In this document: positions 28,764 through 37,116 of the stretch, one piece after another
How positions within the stretch are numbered: position 1 is the first letter of the stretch
Layout of the letters: each line of letters begins with the position of its first letter
NCBI RefSeq assembly: GCF_020037125.1
Contig: NZ_JAIQDG010000047.1
Span: 1 to 64,000 of the forward strand
Length of the DNA: 64,000 nt
Direction: 5' to 3'
Origin: Myxococcus sp. RHSTA-1-4
Lineage (GTDB): Bacteria > Myxococcota > Myxococcia > Myxococcales > Myxococcaceae
Notes under the pieces: model-generated
Seen by the model: only the letters and a program-made list of their open reading frames with translations
Database searches by the model: none
What the model was told of the DNA's origin: nothing
Translations under genes and position numbers: made by a program

Positions 28764-30454
28764 ACCTGGACCTCAAGTACCTCGGCCACAGCGGCGTGGT
28801 GGACGTGCCGGGCGGCTCGGCGCTGGCGTTCCAGCCGAACCTCGCCCGCCCCCGCGTCTTCTTCGACCAGGAGCTGAAGAACCCCATCCGCTTCCGCGAG
28901 GCCATCAGCGCGCTGCACGAAGTGGTGGTGGGCGACCTCCGCATCAAGAAGAAGGACAGGAGCGCCTACGAGGCCTGGAAGGCGGAGGAGGCCCGGCAGG
29001 AGGAGGAGCTCCGCCGCGCCGTCCACGACCAGGCGAAGCAGGCCGAGCTGGCGAAGCTGAAGAACGAGCCGATACCGCGCAACCTGGAGGCGGACTTCCG
29101 GAAGATGCACCGCCTCTACTGGGATGCCCGGAGGCGGTGGGCGAGCGAGCTGTCCCGCAACGACCCGGCCCTCTTCCGGGCGCTCGTCCCGTGCGACCCG
29201 GTGGTGACGGTGGCCCCGGACGTCGTGTTCTTCGAGTGCTTCGCCAAGGACGAGTCCAGCTACGGCTGCCTCTTCGTGGAGCGCGACGCGTTCAACGGCA
29301 AGGGCGAGGCGGCGACGGGCACCACCAACGTGGACTACTCGCTGGCGCTGTACGAGCACTTCCAGACGCTGCGCACGTACCGGCCCACGCGCCTGCAGGT
29401 GGACCCGTCCGGGTTCGAGGTGAAGGTGCGGGGCCACGCCAGCTACCGCGAGGAGAAGATTGACCTGCCGCCCACGTGGCTGCGCGGCTTCGGTCAGCTC
29501 CAGGCGGCCATGGGGCTGCCGTCGCGGCGGGTGGAGCTGTCGGTGGACGCCGTCTACTCGCTGCTGGCCTTCCTCAAGCGGCACCGGGAGAAGACGGGCC
29601 CGCGCTCGCTGCGCTTCCAGCTCCGGCCGGGCTCGCCGCCGTCGGTGGTGCTGGAGCCCTGGGGCGTCACCGTCCAGAGCCGGGGCAGGGCCTACGACGG
29701 CGACAAGCCGGAGGAAATCAAGGTCTGGGGCCGCCGCCGGCTGATGGTCCTGGCGCGGCTGCTCCCGCTCGCGGAGCGCGTGGAGGTGCAGCTCTTGGGC
29801 TCCGGCATGCCCAGCATCTGGACCGTCCACATGGGCGAGATGCGGATGGTGCTGGCGCTCTCCGGGTGGACGGCCAACGACTGGACCGGCGGCGCCAGCC
29901 TGGAGCTGCTCGCGGGCGACGCGCGGCCGGAGGCGCGGGCGGTGGACCTGCTGACGAAGCGGCTTCGGGACGTGCAGCGGGCCACGCTGGCGGAGCTGGC
30001 CTCGCATGTCTCCGCCCCGCGCGAGGCGCTGCTGGGCTCGCTGCACCTGCTGGCGAAGCAGGGACAGGTCGTCTACGACTTCGCCGCGCAGAGCTACCGG
30101 TGGCGGCAGGTGATGCCGGTGGCCCTGTCCGAGTCCGTCCTCGGCCCCGAGCCCGAGGAGGTCGTCCTGGGCCGGCGGCTCCAGCAGGAGGGAAAGGTGA
30201 AGCTCCTGCGGGAGGAGCTGCTGTCCGAGGCGCGGCGCCTCCTGGTGGCGCGGGCCGGTGAGGTGGAGTGCGAGGCCCTCTTCGACATGGATGGCGGCTT
30301 CTCGCGGGCGCGGTGTGGCTGCTCGCACTTCCGCAGGTTCGCCCTGCGTGCGGGGCCGTGCCGCCACCTGCTGGCGCTGCGGCTCACGGTGCTGCGGAGT
30401 GCCTCGGGATTTGATATGGGTTTGCCCGGCCCCGCCGGGCGCGTGGTTCAGTGA
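28760..30454 (+). CDS. Retron-associated SWIM zinc-finger protein
   Basis: 564 residues from a GTG overlapping the HEAT gene stop. The C-terminus holds a clear SWIM zinc finger: Cys519-x-Cys521-x12-Cys534-x-His536. The region before it (about 390-470: VDLLTKRLRDVQRATLAELASHV) looks like a winged-helix segment, so the end matches a 'WH-SWIM' arrangement. The N-terminal half has a charged helical stretch (about 70-115) and no domain I can name. SWIM fingers bind nucleic acid or protein. The stop comes three bases before the retron inverted repeat, so protein and ncRNA share a transcript. Confidence 0.78.
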   Translation: MNLDLKYLGHSGVVDVPGGSALAFQPNLARPRVFFDQELKNPIRFREAISALHEVVVGDLRIKKKDRSAYEAWKAEEARQEEELRRAVHDQAKQAELAKLKNEPIPRNLEADFRKMHRLYWDARRRWASELSRNDPALFRALVPCDPVVTVAPDVVFFECFAKDESSYGCLFVERDAFNGKGEAATGTTNVDYSLALYEHFQTLRTYRPTRLQVDPSGFEVKVRGHASYREEKIDLPPTWLRGFGQLQAAMGLPSRRVELSVDAVYSLLAFLKRHREKTGPRSLRFQLRPGSPPSVVLEPWGVTVQSRGRAYDGDKPEEIKVWGRRRLMVLARLLPLAERVEVQLLGSGMPSIWTVHMGEMRMVLALSGWTANDWTGGASLELLAGDARPEARAVDLLTKRLRDVQRATLAELASHVSAPREALLGSLHLLAKQGQVVYDFAAQSYRWRQVMPVALSESVLGPEPEEVVLGRRLQQEGKVKLLREELLSEARRLLVARAGEVECEALFDMDGGFSRARCGCSHFRRFALRAGPCRHLLALRLTVLRSASGFDMGLPGPAGRVVQ

Positions 30455-30457
30455 TGC

Positions 30458-30485
30458 CGTCCCACCCTTCAAGGAGTTCCCTTCC
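30458..30485. repeat. Retron inverted repeat a1
   Basis: 28 bases whose exact reverse complement is at 30676-30703. In retrons this pair folds to bring the branching G next to the msd priming site. It starts three bases after the stop of the SWIM gene. Confidence 0.93.
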
Positions 30486-30675
30486 GCTCGAGCCCTTCAT
30501 GCCGCGGTGTTCCGCCGCGGTGGCGGTCTCTCTCTCATTCGTCCCCACGCCCGATGTTCTTTTGGGAATCAGGGGCACCGTGATGGCCTTCACCAGCCCG
30601 ACCCTTCGGGTCCTGGCCACACGGTGCCCCCGATTCCCTCGTGATCGGCCGTGGTCCTGCGTTTGAAGTCGGGCT

Positions 30676-30703
30676 GGAAGGGAACTCCTTGAAGGGTGGG
30701 ACG
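30676..30703. repeat. Retron inverted repeat a2
   Basis: Exact reverse complement of a1. It ends 17 bases before the ATG of the reverse transcriptase, so the folded RNA lies directly upstream of that gene's ribosome site and could affect its translation. Confidence 0.93.
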
Positions 30704-30720
30704 CCGAGCGCGGAGCGGCG

Positions 30721-32337
30721 ATGGGCAGCTTCTGGAATCGGTTGAAGGGCTTCTTCACGGGAGGGGACTCCTCCGGGGAAGACACGCCTGGGCAGGACGC
30801 GGCGGCGGTGCCACCGGCCGGCACGGCGGCGGCGCCGGGTGCTTCCGCGCCCGCGGCCCCCGTGGCCCGGAATCCGTACGCCGCCAACGAGGCCATCCTG
30901 GGCCTGTCCGCGGAGGAGTTCCGCAAGCGGGCGCTGAAAATCGTCCCGTGGCGGACGGCGTGGATTGGCCGGGTCGACACCATTCCTCCGCAGAGTGACG
31001 AGCGCACCGCGCTCATCGACCGGGGCCTCATCCTCCGGGGCTTCCTGACGCGGGAGCAGCTCGCGGAAATCCACCGCGTGGGCGACCTGTGGCTCAAGCA
31101 CCACGAGGCGCACACGCTGGCCTCGGCCGCCGCGGCGAAGACGGCGGAAGCGGCCGTCGAGCAGCGGCGCGAGGAGCGGCGCAAGCGCAAGGAGGAGAAA
31201 CAGCGCCTCGCGGCGGAGCGGAGGCAGCAGCGCGTGGAGGACGTCGCGCGGCGCCGGCGCGAGGACATCATCTTCCTGGGGCGTGGCGTCTCGGGCGGGC
31301 TGGCCGACCGCCGCTCCAACATCGAGGCGCTCCAGGCGGCGAAGCTGCCGGTGCTGTCCTCTCCGGCGGACGTGGCGAAGGCGCTCGGGCTCACCATCCC
31401 CCGGCTGCGCTGGCTGTGCTTCCACCAGGAGGCGGCGGAGAAGACGCACTACCACTACTTCGAGGTGCCCAAGCGCTCCGGCGGCAAGCGGCTGCTCAGC
31501 GCGCCGCAGCCCACGCTGAAACAGGCGCAGGCGTGGATTCTGGAGAACATCCTGGAGCCGCTCCCCACCGAGCTGCCGGCGCACGGCTTCATCAAGGGCC
31601 GCTCCACGGTGAGCAACGCCGCCGCGCACCAGGACCGCGACGTGGTGGTGAACCTGGACCTGAAGGACTTCTTCCCCACCATCACCTTCCGGCGGGTGAA
31701 GGGCGTCTTCCAGCGGCTGGGCTATTCGCCCAGCGTCGCCACGGTGCTCGCGCTGCTGTGCACCGAGTCGCCCCGGCGGCAGGTGGACTACGACGGGAAG
31801 AAGTACTGGGTGGCGGTGGCGGAGCGGGGCCTGCCGCAGGGCGCGTGCACGAGCCCGGCGCTGTCGAACCAGGTGGCGCGCAAGCTGGACCGGCGCCTGC
31901 GCGGGCGCATGGCGAAGCTGGGCTGGGAGTACACCCGCTACGCGGATGACCTGACGTTCTCCGCGCCCGCCGGCAAGCGGGACCAGGTTCCCTTCCTCAT
32001 GGCGGCCGTGCGCCACGTCGCGGAGGAGGAGGGCTTCGCGCTCAACCCGAACAAGGGCCGCGTCCAGCGCGTCGGCGGGCGGCAGAGCGTCACCGGCATC
32101 GTGGTGAACGAGAAGCTCTCCGTTCCCCGCGAGGAGGTACGCCGGCTGCGCGCCATCCTCCACCAGGCGAGGACGACGGGACTCGAGGCGCAGAACCGGG
32201 AGAACCGGCCGAACTTCGAGGCCTGGCTCCACGGGAAGATTGCCTACGTCTGCATGGTGGACCGGGCGAAGGGCCTCAAGCTGCTGGAGGCGTTCGAGGC
32301 GCTGAGGAGCGGGAAGCGGGCCTCCGCGGGTTCGTAG
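30721..32337 (+). CDS. Retron reverse transcriptase (Mx162/Sa163-like)
   Basis: 538 residues. The N-terminal 200 residues are an extension with a very charged coil (about 137-185, Arg/Glu/Lys rich). The reverse transcriptase core follows: KRLLSAPQPTLKQAQ near 255; the retron-specific NAAAH motif (Asn299); motif A NLDLKDFFPT (Asp313); motif B GLPQGACTSPALSN; catalytic YADD (407-410); and the VTGIVVN segment, a retron hallmark, near 458. It makes msDNA from the RNA upstream. Mx162 RT is, as I recall, about 485 residues, so this one is longer, mostly at the N-terminus. Confidence 0.95.
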   Translation: MGSFWNRLKGFFTGGDSSGEDTPGQDAAAVPPAGTAAAPGASAPAAPVARNPYAANEAILGLSAEEFRKRALKIVPWRTAWIGRVDTIPPQSDERTALIDRGLILRGFLTREQLAEIHRVGDLWLKHHEAHTLASAAAAKTAEAAVEQRREERRKRKEEKQRLAAERRQQRVEDVARRRREDIIFLGRGVSGGLADRRSNIEALQAAKLPVLSSPADVAKALGLTIPRLRWLCFHQEAAEKTHYHYFEVPKRSGGKRLLSAPQPTLKQAQAWILENILEPLPTELPAHGFIKGRSTVSNAAAHQDRDVVVNLDLKDFFPTITFRRVKGVFQRLGYSPSVATVLALLCTESPRRQVDYDGKKYWVAVAERGLPQGACTSPALSNQVARKLDRRLRGRMAKLGWEYTRYADDLTFSAPAGKRDQVPFLMAAVRHVAEEEGFALNPNKGRVQRVGGRQSVTGIVVNEKLSVPREEVRRLRAILHQARTTGLEAQNRENRPNFEAWLHGKIAYVCMVDRAKGLKLLEAFEALRSGKRASAGS

Positions 32338-32363
32338 CGCGGCCCCCTACCCGCCCAGGGCAG

Positions 32364-33128
32364 TCAGAGCGCCTTCCAGGAGTCCTCGTGGAAGACACGT
32401 GAGACGTTCTCACGAGCAACGGACGGTATGTAGAGGTAATCCTCTTCCGTTTCCATCCCCAACCCCTCCGCGAGGCGCACGAGCGCCACGCCCTCCACGC
32501 AGAGCTTCCCCTCGGTGGCCAGCAACTCGGGCGCGGTGCCCCCCTTCCGGGCGAGTTCCTCATAGTGGTCGCGGCGCTCCGAGAGGAAGCGCCGCAGGGC
32601 CTCGTCGAACCCCCCCGCATCGGCGGCCTGGAGCGCACCGCACACCTCCAGGCGGACATCCTCCGCTCCGCTCAACGCCTTCTCATGGCGCCGAAGCAGC
32701 AGCTCACATGTCTCGGCCGAGGCGCCCAGGAAGAAGCGCTGCATGAGGAACTCGACGAAGAGGAAGTCCTCCTCGTACTCCGCGCCCTGCGTCCAGGTCC
32801 GCTTGGAGAGGTGGGCAATCCGCGCGGCTCCTTCGAGGTCCCCCACCGCGATGGCGTCGAAGAACGGCGGCGACTGCCCGGTCCTCCGCTCACCCTCCGC
32901 GGCGTTTCGCAGCCAGGCCGCATAGGCCCGGCCGCTCTGGTGCAGCCGCAGGTGGAACTCCCCCGGCAGGCCGGTCATCAACAGCTCTCCGATGCCGGCG
33001 ATGCGCAGGTTCTGACAAAAGGCGAGGATGCGCTTCCGCCCTGCCTTCCCGGCCGTCAGCTCGGGGAGCCACTCCAGGTTCTCATTGAGGGCGTTACCGA
33101 CGTAGACAGGCAGGTATTGAGAGCTCAC
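32364..33128 (-). CDS. Imm49-family immunity protein (cassette A)
   Basis: 254 residues from a GTG that overlaps the stop of the ketosynthase-like gene upstream. All-helical. The Imm49-type signature is seen as EYEEDFLFVEFLMQRFF (about 117-133) and, near the C-terminus, KLCVEGVALVRLAEGLGM, both shared in form with the proteins at 41045, 43607 and 51364. Imm49 proteins are predicted to bind and block nuclease or other polymorphic toxins in the producing cell. It is the last gene of minus-strand cassette A and converges on the retron reverse transcriptase across 26 bp. Confidence 0.72.
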   Translation of the reverse strand: MSSQYLPVYVGNALNENLEWLPELTAGKAGRKRILAFCQNLRIAGIGELLMTGLPGEFHLRLHQSGRAYAAWLRNAAEGERRTGQSPPFFDAIAVGDLEGAARIAHLSKRTWTQGAEYEEDFLFVEFLMQRFFLGASAETCELLLRRHEKALSGAEDVRLEVCGALQAADAGGFDEALRRFLSERRDHYEELARKGGTAPELLATEGKLCVEGVALVRLAEGLGMETEEDYLYIPSVARENVSRVFHEDSWKAL

Positions 33129-34240
33129 CCGACGTCACCTCCACCCTTGGGGTGCACGGGCTGGAGCACCATGCACCCCACTTCTCCCAGGTCTGAGCTG
33201 GACAGCACGAGCGAGGGGGCCTCCGGGTCCCGGAAGGGGTCTCGCGCGTGCAGGGCCAGGCACACGCCCAGCGCCCCGCTCGCAGCCCCCACGTCGCCCA
33301 CTGAGTTGCACGGCAGGTGCAGCTGCGGCTCTTCCAGCCGCTGCCCCAGACGGACCCGAGCCCGTCCCCACTCCTGCGCCCGCCACGTCTCCCCGTTGAG
33401 GTCACTGTAGACGCCACCTCGGAAGGGCGACGAAGGAGACATCCCGTCGAGCGCACGCTGCACGCAATCCGCCAGCGCGCTGCCTCGCTGAATGCGCGGG
33501 CGCTCCTTCGGCTCGCGGCCCGTCGACACGGCGACGACACGCCCCGAAATGGGAGCATTCCTCCGCCGCGCACTGGGCTCCGCTTCCAGCAGGAGGGCCA
33601 CCCCCGCCTCTCCCGGGATGAGCCCCACGGGTTGCTCCTCCGTCTTCAGCCGCCCCTCCTCCATCAACTCCGCGAGCCGCAACGGGTCGATGTAGGAATC
33701 CACGGCGACGATGAGCAGGCGCTCCAGCTCCCGCATGGAGAAACGCCGCAGCCCCTGTTCAACGGCCAGCGCCGTGCCCGCGTGCCCGACGGGGAGCAGT
33801 TCCACGTTGCGCGACGAGATGGGTAGCTCCAGCGCCGAGCACAGCGGCAGGAGGAACTCGTCCTGGAGATAGGCCCGTCCCTGCCCCTCGTCCGTGAGGA
33901 GCACCACGTCGTCCGGGGGCATGACGGCGACCGTCAGCCCCGTCGCCTCCCAGAAGCGCCGGTCTCCAGCCTCGGCCCCCAGCGACGAGGACACCAGGTC
34001 ACGCACACACCCGCGCGCCAGCCGCATCCACCGCCCCAGCAGACTGAACCCCTCCGTGTAGCCCTGAATGGGGTGCCCCTGGAGGGCGATGTCTTCCTGG
34101 GACTCGGGGTCCACCACGCGCAGCTCGCTCACCGGCCGGGGGCGGGAGACCCCGGCATGGATGGCGGCGCAGGCGGCGGCCACGCTCCGGCCCACGGACG
34201 TCACGGCTCCAGCTCCCGTCAACACGCTCTGCATCGTCAC
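33125..34240 (-). CDS. Ketosynthase/thiolase-fold protein without catalytic residues (cassette A)
   Basis: 371 residues. The fold is that of beta-ketoacyl synthases: N-terminal LTGAGAVTSVGRSV, a central VDSYIDPLRLAELMEEGRLKT segment, GLIPGEAGVALLLE, and CNSVGDVGAASGALGVCLAL near the C-terminus. The nucleophile elbow reads LLPVGHAGTALA, so the active-site Cys is gone, and the usual KSxxGH motif reads NSVGD, so that His is an Asp. It is unlikely to be an enzyme. Thiolase-like genes are known beside DUF2169/DUF4150 in T6SS effector operons, where an adaptor role is suspected. It lies between the TIGR02270 gene and the Imm49 gene. Confidence 0.72.
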   Translation of the reverse strand: MTMQSVLTGAGAVTSVGRSVAAACAAIHAGVSRPRPVSELRVVDPESQEDIALQGHPIQGYTEGFSLLGRWMRLARGCVRDLVSSSLGAEAGDRRFWEATGLTVAVMPPDDVVLLTDEGQGRAYLQDEFLLPLCSALELPISSRNVELLPVGHAGTALAVEQGLRRFSMRELERLLIVAVDSYIDPLRLAELMEEGRLKTEEQPVGLIPGEAGVALLLEAEPSARRRNAPISGRVVAVSTGREPKERPRIQRGSALADCVQRALDGMSPSSPFRGGVYSDLNGETWRAQEWGRARVRLGQRLEEPQLHLPCNSVGDVGAASGALGVCLALHARDPFRDPEAPSLVLSSSDLGEVGCMVLQPVHPKGGGDVG

Positions 34241-34255
34241 TCGCTCACCGCCGGC

Positions 34256-35572
34256 TCACGCCGACGCCAGCACCGTTTCGAAGGCCCGGAGGCCCAGGTC
34301 CATCCGAAGCCCCATGGCCGCCTGGACCTGACGGACCTGAACCCAGGCCCACGCGCCCGTCTCCACGCGACACGCCCCGCCACTGCGCACGGCCAGTTCC
34401 CACGCCAGGGCGGGCCTGCGTGTCACTGGCACTTCCAGCAAGGCCTGGAGCGCGACCTCGGGCGTCCAGGGCCTGCCCCAGAGGTAGCGCCCGCCCGCGG
34501 GGAAGCGGGACTGCGCGTCACCCCACCAGCGCTGGATGGCCTCGACACGCACCCGGCCCGGTGGCGCGATGGGAGCCGGAAGGAAGGAGACCTCTTCACC
34601 GGGGCCGGCGGGCTCCTCCGCGTCCTCGTCGGTCGGCTCCAGGTACACCTCCAGGGGAATGCCGGTGATGAGCCGGAATGACTCGGTCGCCAGGGGGTCC
34701 CCCTCGGCGACGACGAGCCGTAGGACAGCCTCCAGGGCCTCACTCCGCCCGCTGCCCCCCAGCGCCCACAGGACCTCGGCCCGCCGCCCGGGCTCCTCCA
34801 ACTCCGCCAGCAGCCGCGCTACGCCGCGCCGGTCTCCACTCATCACCAGGGCCGTCAGCGCGGTGCGCCCGGCCTGGCCTCCGGCGATGGACCGGCGGCA
34901 CGCGTCCAAGGCGGCGAAGTGTCCGCGGGGCAGCCCCACCTCGAGGGCCGCGTCCCGGCACCGGGCATCCGGACTCCCGAGCCCCTGGTCCACCAGCGTG
35001 GCCACCACGCTCGCCGGAGCATGCCGCGCCGCACGGATGGCCGCCGCGAGCACCTCGGGTGAGTCCGTCAGGGGAAGCCGCTCCACCAGGGGCGTGATGT
35101 CCACCTGGCGCACGCGCAGGATGTCGAGCACGGTGGCTTGCAGCCCGGACTCTGCTTCCAGGAGGGCGTCGCGCAGGAGCCGGTCGACCTGGGCGGCCGT
35201 GCTGAGGGCCAGGGCCCGTCCCAGCCAGGAGCGCTCTTCCGGAGGTGCTTCGAGGAGGGAACTCAGGACGGACGGCCCCCAGCGGGTCGCATCCATTGCA
35301 AGCAGGGCGCAGGCCGCCGCGGCACGCACGGGCCCCTCCTCCTCCGCCAGGGCCGGAACCAGCAGCCGCTCGGCCACCCTGGGGCCTCCCACGCGAAGTC
35401 CCTCGACATGGGCCAGCAGTCGCCGCTCATCCCCGTCCGCCAGGTCGACCAGCCCATGGTCCGGCGCACCGAGGTCGCGCTCCCGCTGTCTCCAGAAGAA
35501 CGCGGCTTCGTCCAGGTGCTCCTGGACGACGTGCCAGAGAATGGGAGGCCGGCGGTGCGGTGGCGTGTCCAT
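34256..35572 (-). CDS. TIGR02270 family protein (cassette A)
   Basis: About 438 residues from ATG 35572; a GTG at 35602 overlapping the Imm11 gene and preceded by GGAG is possible. It matches TIGR02270: it starts with EEHLDEAAF-like sequence (VVQEHLDEAAFFWRQRERDL), continues as HEAT-like helical pairs, has an acidic linker (PTDEDAEEPAGPGEE, about 320-335) and ends with a region beginning RYLWGRPWTPEVALQALLE. The family is found almost only in T6SS-linked loci of proteobacteria and has no proven function; an adaptor or chaperone role is inferred. A paralogue lies at 47884-49209. Confidence 0.78.
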   Translation of the reverse strand: MDTPPHRRPPILWHVVQEHLDEAAFFWRQRERDLGAPDHGLVDLADGDERRLLAHVEGLRVGGPRVAERLLVPALAEEEGPVRAAAACALLAMDATRWGPSVLSSLLEAPPEERSWLGRALALSTAAQVDRLLRDALLEAESGLQATVLDILRVRQVDITPLVERLPLTDSPEVLAAAIRAARHAPASVVATLVDQGLGSPDARCRDAALEVGLPRGHFAALDACRRSIAGGQAGRTALTALVMSGDRRGVARLLAELEEPGRRAEVLWALGGSGRSEALEAVLRLVVAEGDPLATESFRLITGIPLEVYLEPTDEDAEEPAGPGEEVSFLPAPIAPPGRVRVEAIQRWWGDAQSRFPAGGRYLWGRPWTPEVALQALLEVPVTRRPALAWELAVRSGGACRVETGAWAWVQVRQVQAAMGLRMDLGLRAFETVLASA

Positions 35573-35588
35573 GGGCGGGGCCGGGGAC

Positions 35589-36221
35589 TCACTTGCTATC
35601 ACTGAACTCCAGTTCCTCTACCACGATGTCGCTGAGGTCGCGCTTCTTGAGCTCGCGAATCAACTCCAACCCCATGACATAGGTATGCGGGTCTCTTGCC
35701 ACCCGGAAGAGCTGGGGTGCGTCCTTCATCTTCTTCCGGTCCAGGACGTGCTCCTCGATGTCGAGGATTTCGTCCGGCTTCTCGTCGTCCCAGGCAATGT
35801 CACTCGCCTTGAAGTCCAGGCAGTCGAAGGTGCCGATGGGATTGATGATGAAGTAGTCCTGGCTGTAGGGACGCTTGCGGTGGTCGTAGAGCGTGAAGGG
35901 GAGATATTCGATATCCTGCTTGCCGCAGTGCTTTTCAACAGCCGCCTTGAACTCAGTGGAGCCAAAGAGCGTACTGAGCGAGTTGGCCAGCAGGGGCGTC
36001 AACTGGATGCCGGGATACTTCTTGCTCATCGGAACGCGGGCGCCCTTCGGGTAGACCGGGGTCAGCCGCTCACCCATGCCGGTACGCCAGGACTCATACT
36101 CGATGCCTTCAACGAAGCTGTCGAGGAAACACAGGTCCTCGTCTGCTTCTCCGAGCAGATCCAGCTTGAAGAAGCGCAAAGCGTCCGGGGCAGCCTTGGA
36201 GCCACGGGTGTTTCTAGACAT
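35589..36221 (-). CDS. Imm11 (DUF1629) immunity protein (cassette A)
   Basis: 210 residues; ATG 36221 with GAGG eight bases upstream. It matches Imm11/DUF1629 by the pattern DIEYLPFTLYDHRKRPYSQDYFIINPIG(T)FDCLD and a C-terminal LFRVARDPHTYVMGLELIREL. The same core is seen at 40419, 45531 and 50747. Imm11 proteins are predicted immunity factors next to AHH nuclease toxins, and this gene overlaps the stop of its toxin by eight bases. GC content is visibly lower than in flanking genes, as is common for exchanged toxin/immunity pairs. Confidence 0.82.
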   Translation of the reverse strand: MSRNTRGSKAAPDALRFFKLDLLGEADEDLCFLDSFVEGIEYESWRTGMGERLTPVYPKGARVPMSKKYPGIQLTPLLANSLSTLFGSTEFKAAVEKHCGKQDIEYLPFTLYDHRKRPYSQDYFIINPIGTFDCLDFKASDIAWDDEKPDEILDIEEHVLDRKKMKDAPQLFRVARDPHTYVMGLELIRELKKRDLSDIVVEELEFSDSK

Positions 36222-37047
36222 CGAGAGACCTCAGGGAGCCCTTCTTGGGTTTCTTGGGGTTGATATCGTTCAGCGAGACATCGTCCTGTTTTGCCCAGAG
36301 TTTCTTGCCCAGTGCCTTGATTTTACGGCGCAGAAGCGCGGACAGAGCCTCCAGCTTCTTGCGGACCGGGCGGTACTCGATCTTCTTCTTGTGACGGCTT
36401 ATGGACTCCTTGACCGGGTCGAAATACTTATTGAGCTTGTCTTCCACGTACTTGCTGTAACGAGGATGGTCCCGGTGGTCGGGCGTCGCCAGGTGCTTGG
36501 GGAGCTCTAGCGCCTCCGCGACCAGCCCATCCATGGGCAGGATGAGCATGTTCTTCTTGTGGTTGAGGTTGTAGCTCTCTTCCAGCAATCCTCGGCGCAC
36601 CACGAGGCTGAGCCTGTCCGCGTTGGGCCTCCCCTTGCCAACGTCCGTGATGGCCCCCCGCAACTGACTGTGGGGAATGATGTGGTGGGCCTCGAACCAA
36701 TAGGGCTTGTTGCAGCTGCGCTTGAAGTTGGAGGAGTCCTCCGAGACGTCCCACTCTCGAGCCTTGGGGCTCTTCACCTCCGCCTCTTCCCAGCGCTTCT
36801 CGCCCTTTTCGGCCTTTCGCTGGCGGATCAACACCAGCTTCCTGCGACGACCGAGTGACTTGTACTTGTCCCAGTTGTAGTCCTTGCTGTCCGTCAGGGC
36901 CTGCATGTAGGCCTGCCAGCGATAGCTGCAGGACTGCTGGGCGAAGGAGCCGTAGGGGACGAGGCACCGGCCGCCTTCAGTGGTCTTCCGGGCCCGGTGG
37001 TGTTTGTCTTCCAGGTTCAGGTCGTCCGACTCATGCTTCGAAGTCAT
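36214..37047 (-). CDS. AHH-domain nuclease toxin (cassette A)
   Basis: 277 residues. I chose ATG 37047, preceded by GGAGAAAGG; a GTG five codons upstream is less likely. The toxin domain is seen as FEAHHIIPHSQLRGAI (the Ala-His-His motif) followed by YNLNHKKNMLILPM and HPRYSKYVEDKLN, the usual AHH layout of the HNH/endonuclease VII fold. The N-terminal part is basic and Cys-containing. The C-terminus is strongly basic. Predicted to cut nucleic acid after delivery into another cell. It follows DUF4150 and DUF6484 genes that would mount it on a T6SS spike. Confidence 0.8.
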   Translation of the reverse strand: MTSKHESDDLNLEDKHHRARKTTEGGRCLVPYGSFAQQSCSYRWQAYMQALTDSKDYNWDKYKSLGRRRKLVLIRQRKAEKGEKRWEEAEVKSPKAREWDVSEDSSNFKRSCNKPYWFEAHHIIPHSQLRGAITDVGKGRPNADRLSLVVRRGLLEESYNLNHKKNMLILPMDGLVAEALELPKHLATPDHRDHPRYSKYVEDKLNKYFDPVKESISRHKKKIEYRPVRKKLEALSALLRRKIKALGKKLWAKQDDVSLNDINPKKPKKGSLRSLDV

Positions 37048-37116
37048 GATGCCTTTCTCCACGGCCCAACGGTGGACCCTGGAGCCCCACGGATGCGTCA
37101 GGAAGGCGCCGGGGGC

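Larger units (their letters stand above)
30458..30703 (+). ncRNA. Retron msr-msd region
   Basis: Bounded by a perfect 28-bp inverted repeat (a1 30458-30485, a2 30676-30703). Inside, the msr part has a GC stem (CCGCGG 30502-30507 with 30515-30520). An AGC at 30491-30493 just inside a1 offers a candidate branching guanosine at 30492. The msd part is a long hairpin: 30564-30570 pairs with 30632-30638, 30572-30582 with 30620-30630, 30584-30588 with 30615-30619, and an inner stem 30600-30604 with 30608-30612. This is the known plan of retron RNAs, where the reverse transcriptase primes from the branch G and copies msd into single-stranded DNA. Exact msDNA ends cannot be read from sequence. Confidence 0.9.

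Noticed and set aside
28412-30472. A 686-codon frame antisense to the SWIM gene
   Set aside because: Shadow composition; it also runs into the retron repeat, where no coding is expected.
30458-30703. Reading the inverted repeats as an insertion sequence or an attenuator
   Set aside because: No transposase is present, and the arrangement of repeats, internal hairpins and adjoining RT with retron-specific motifs fits a retron fully.
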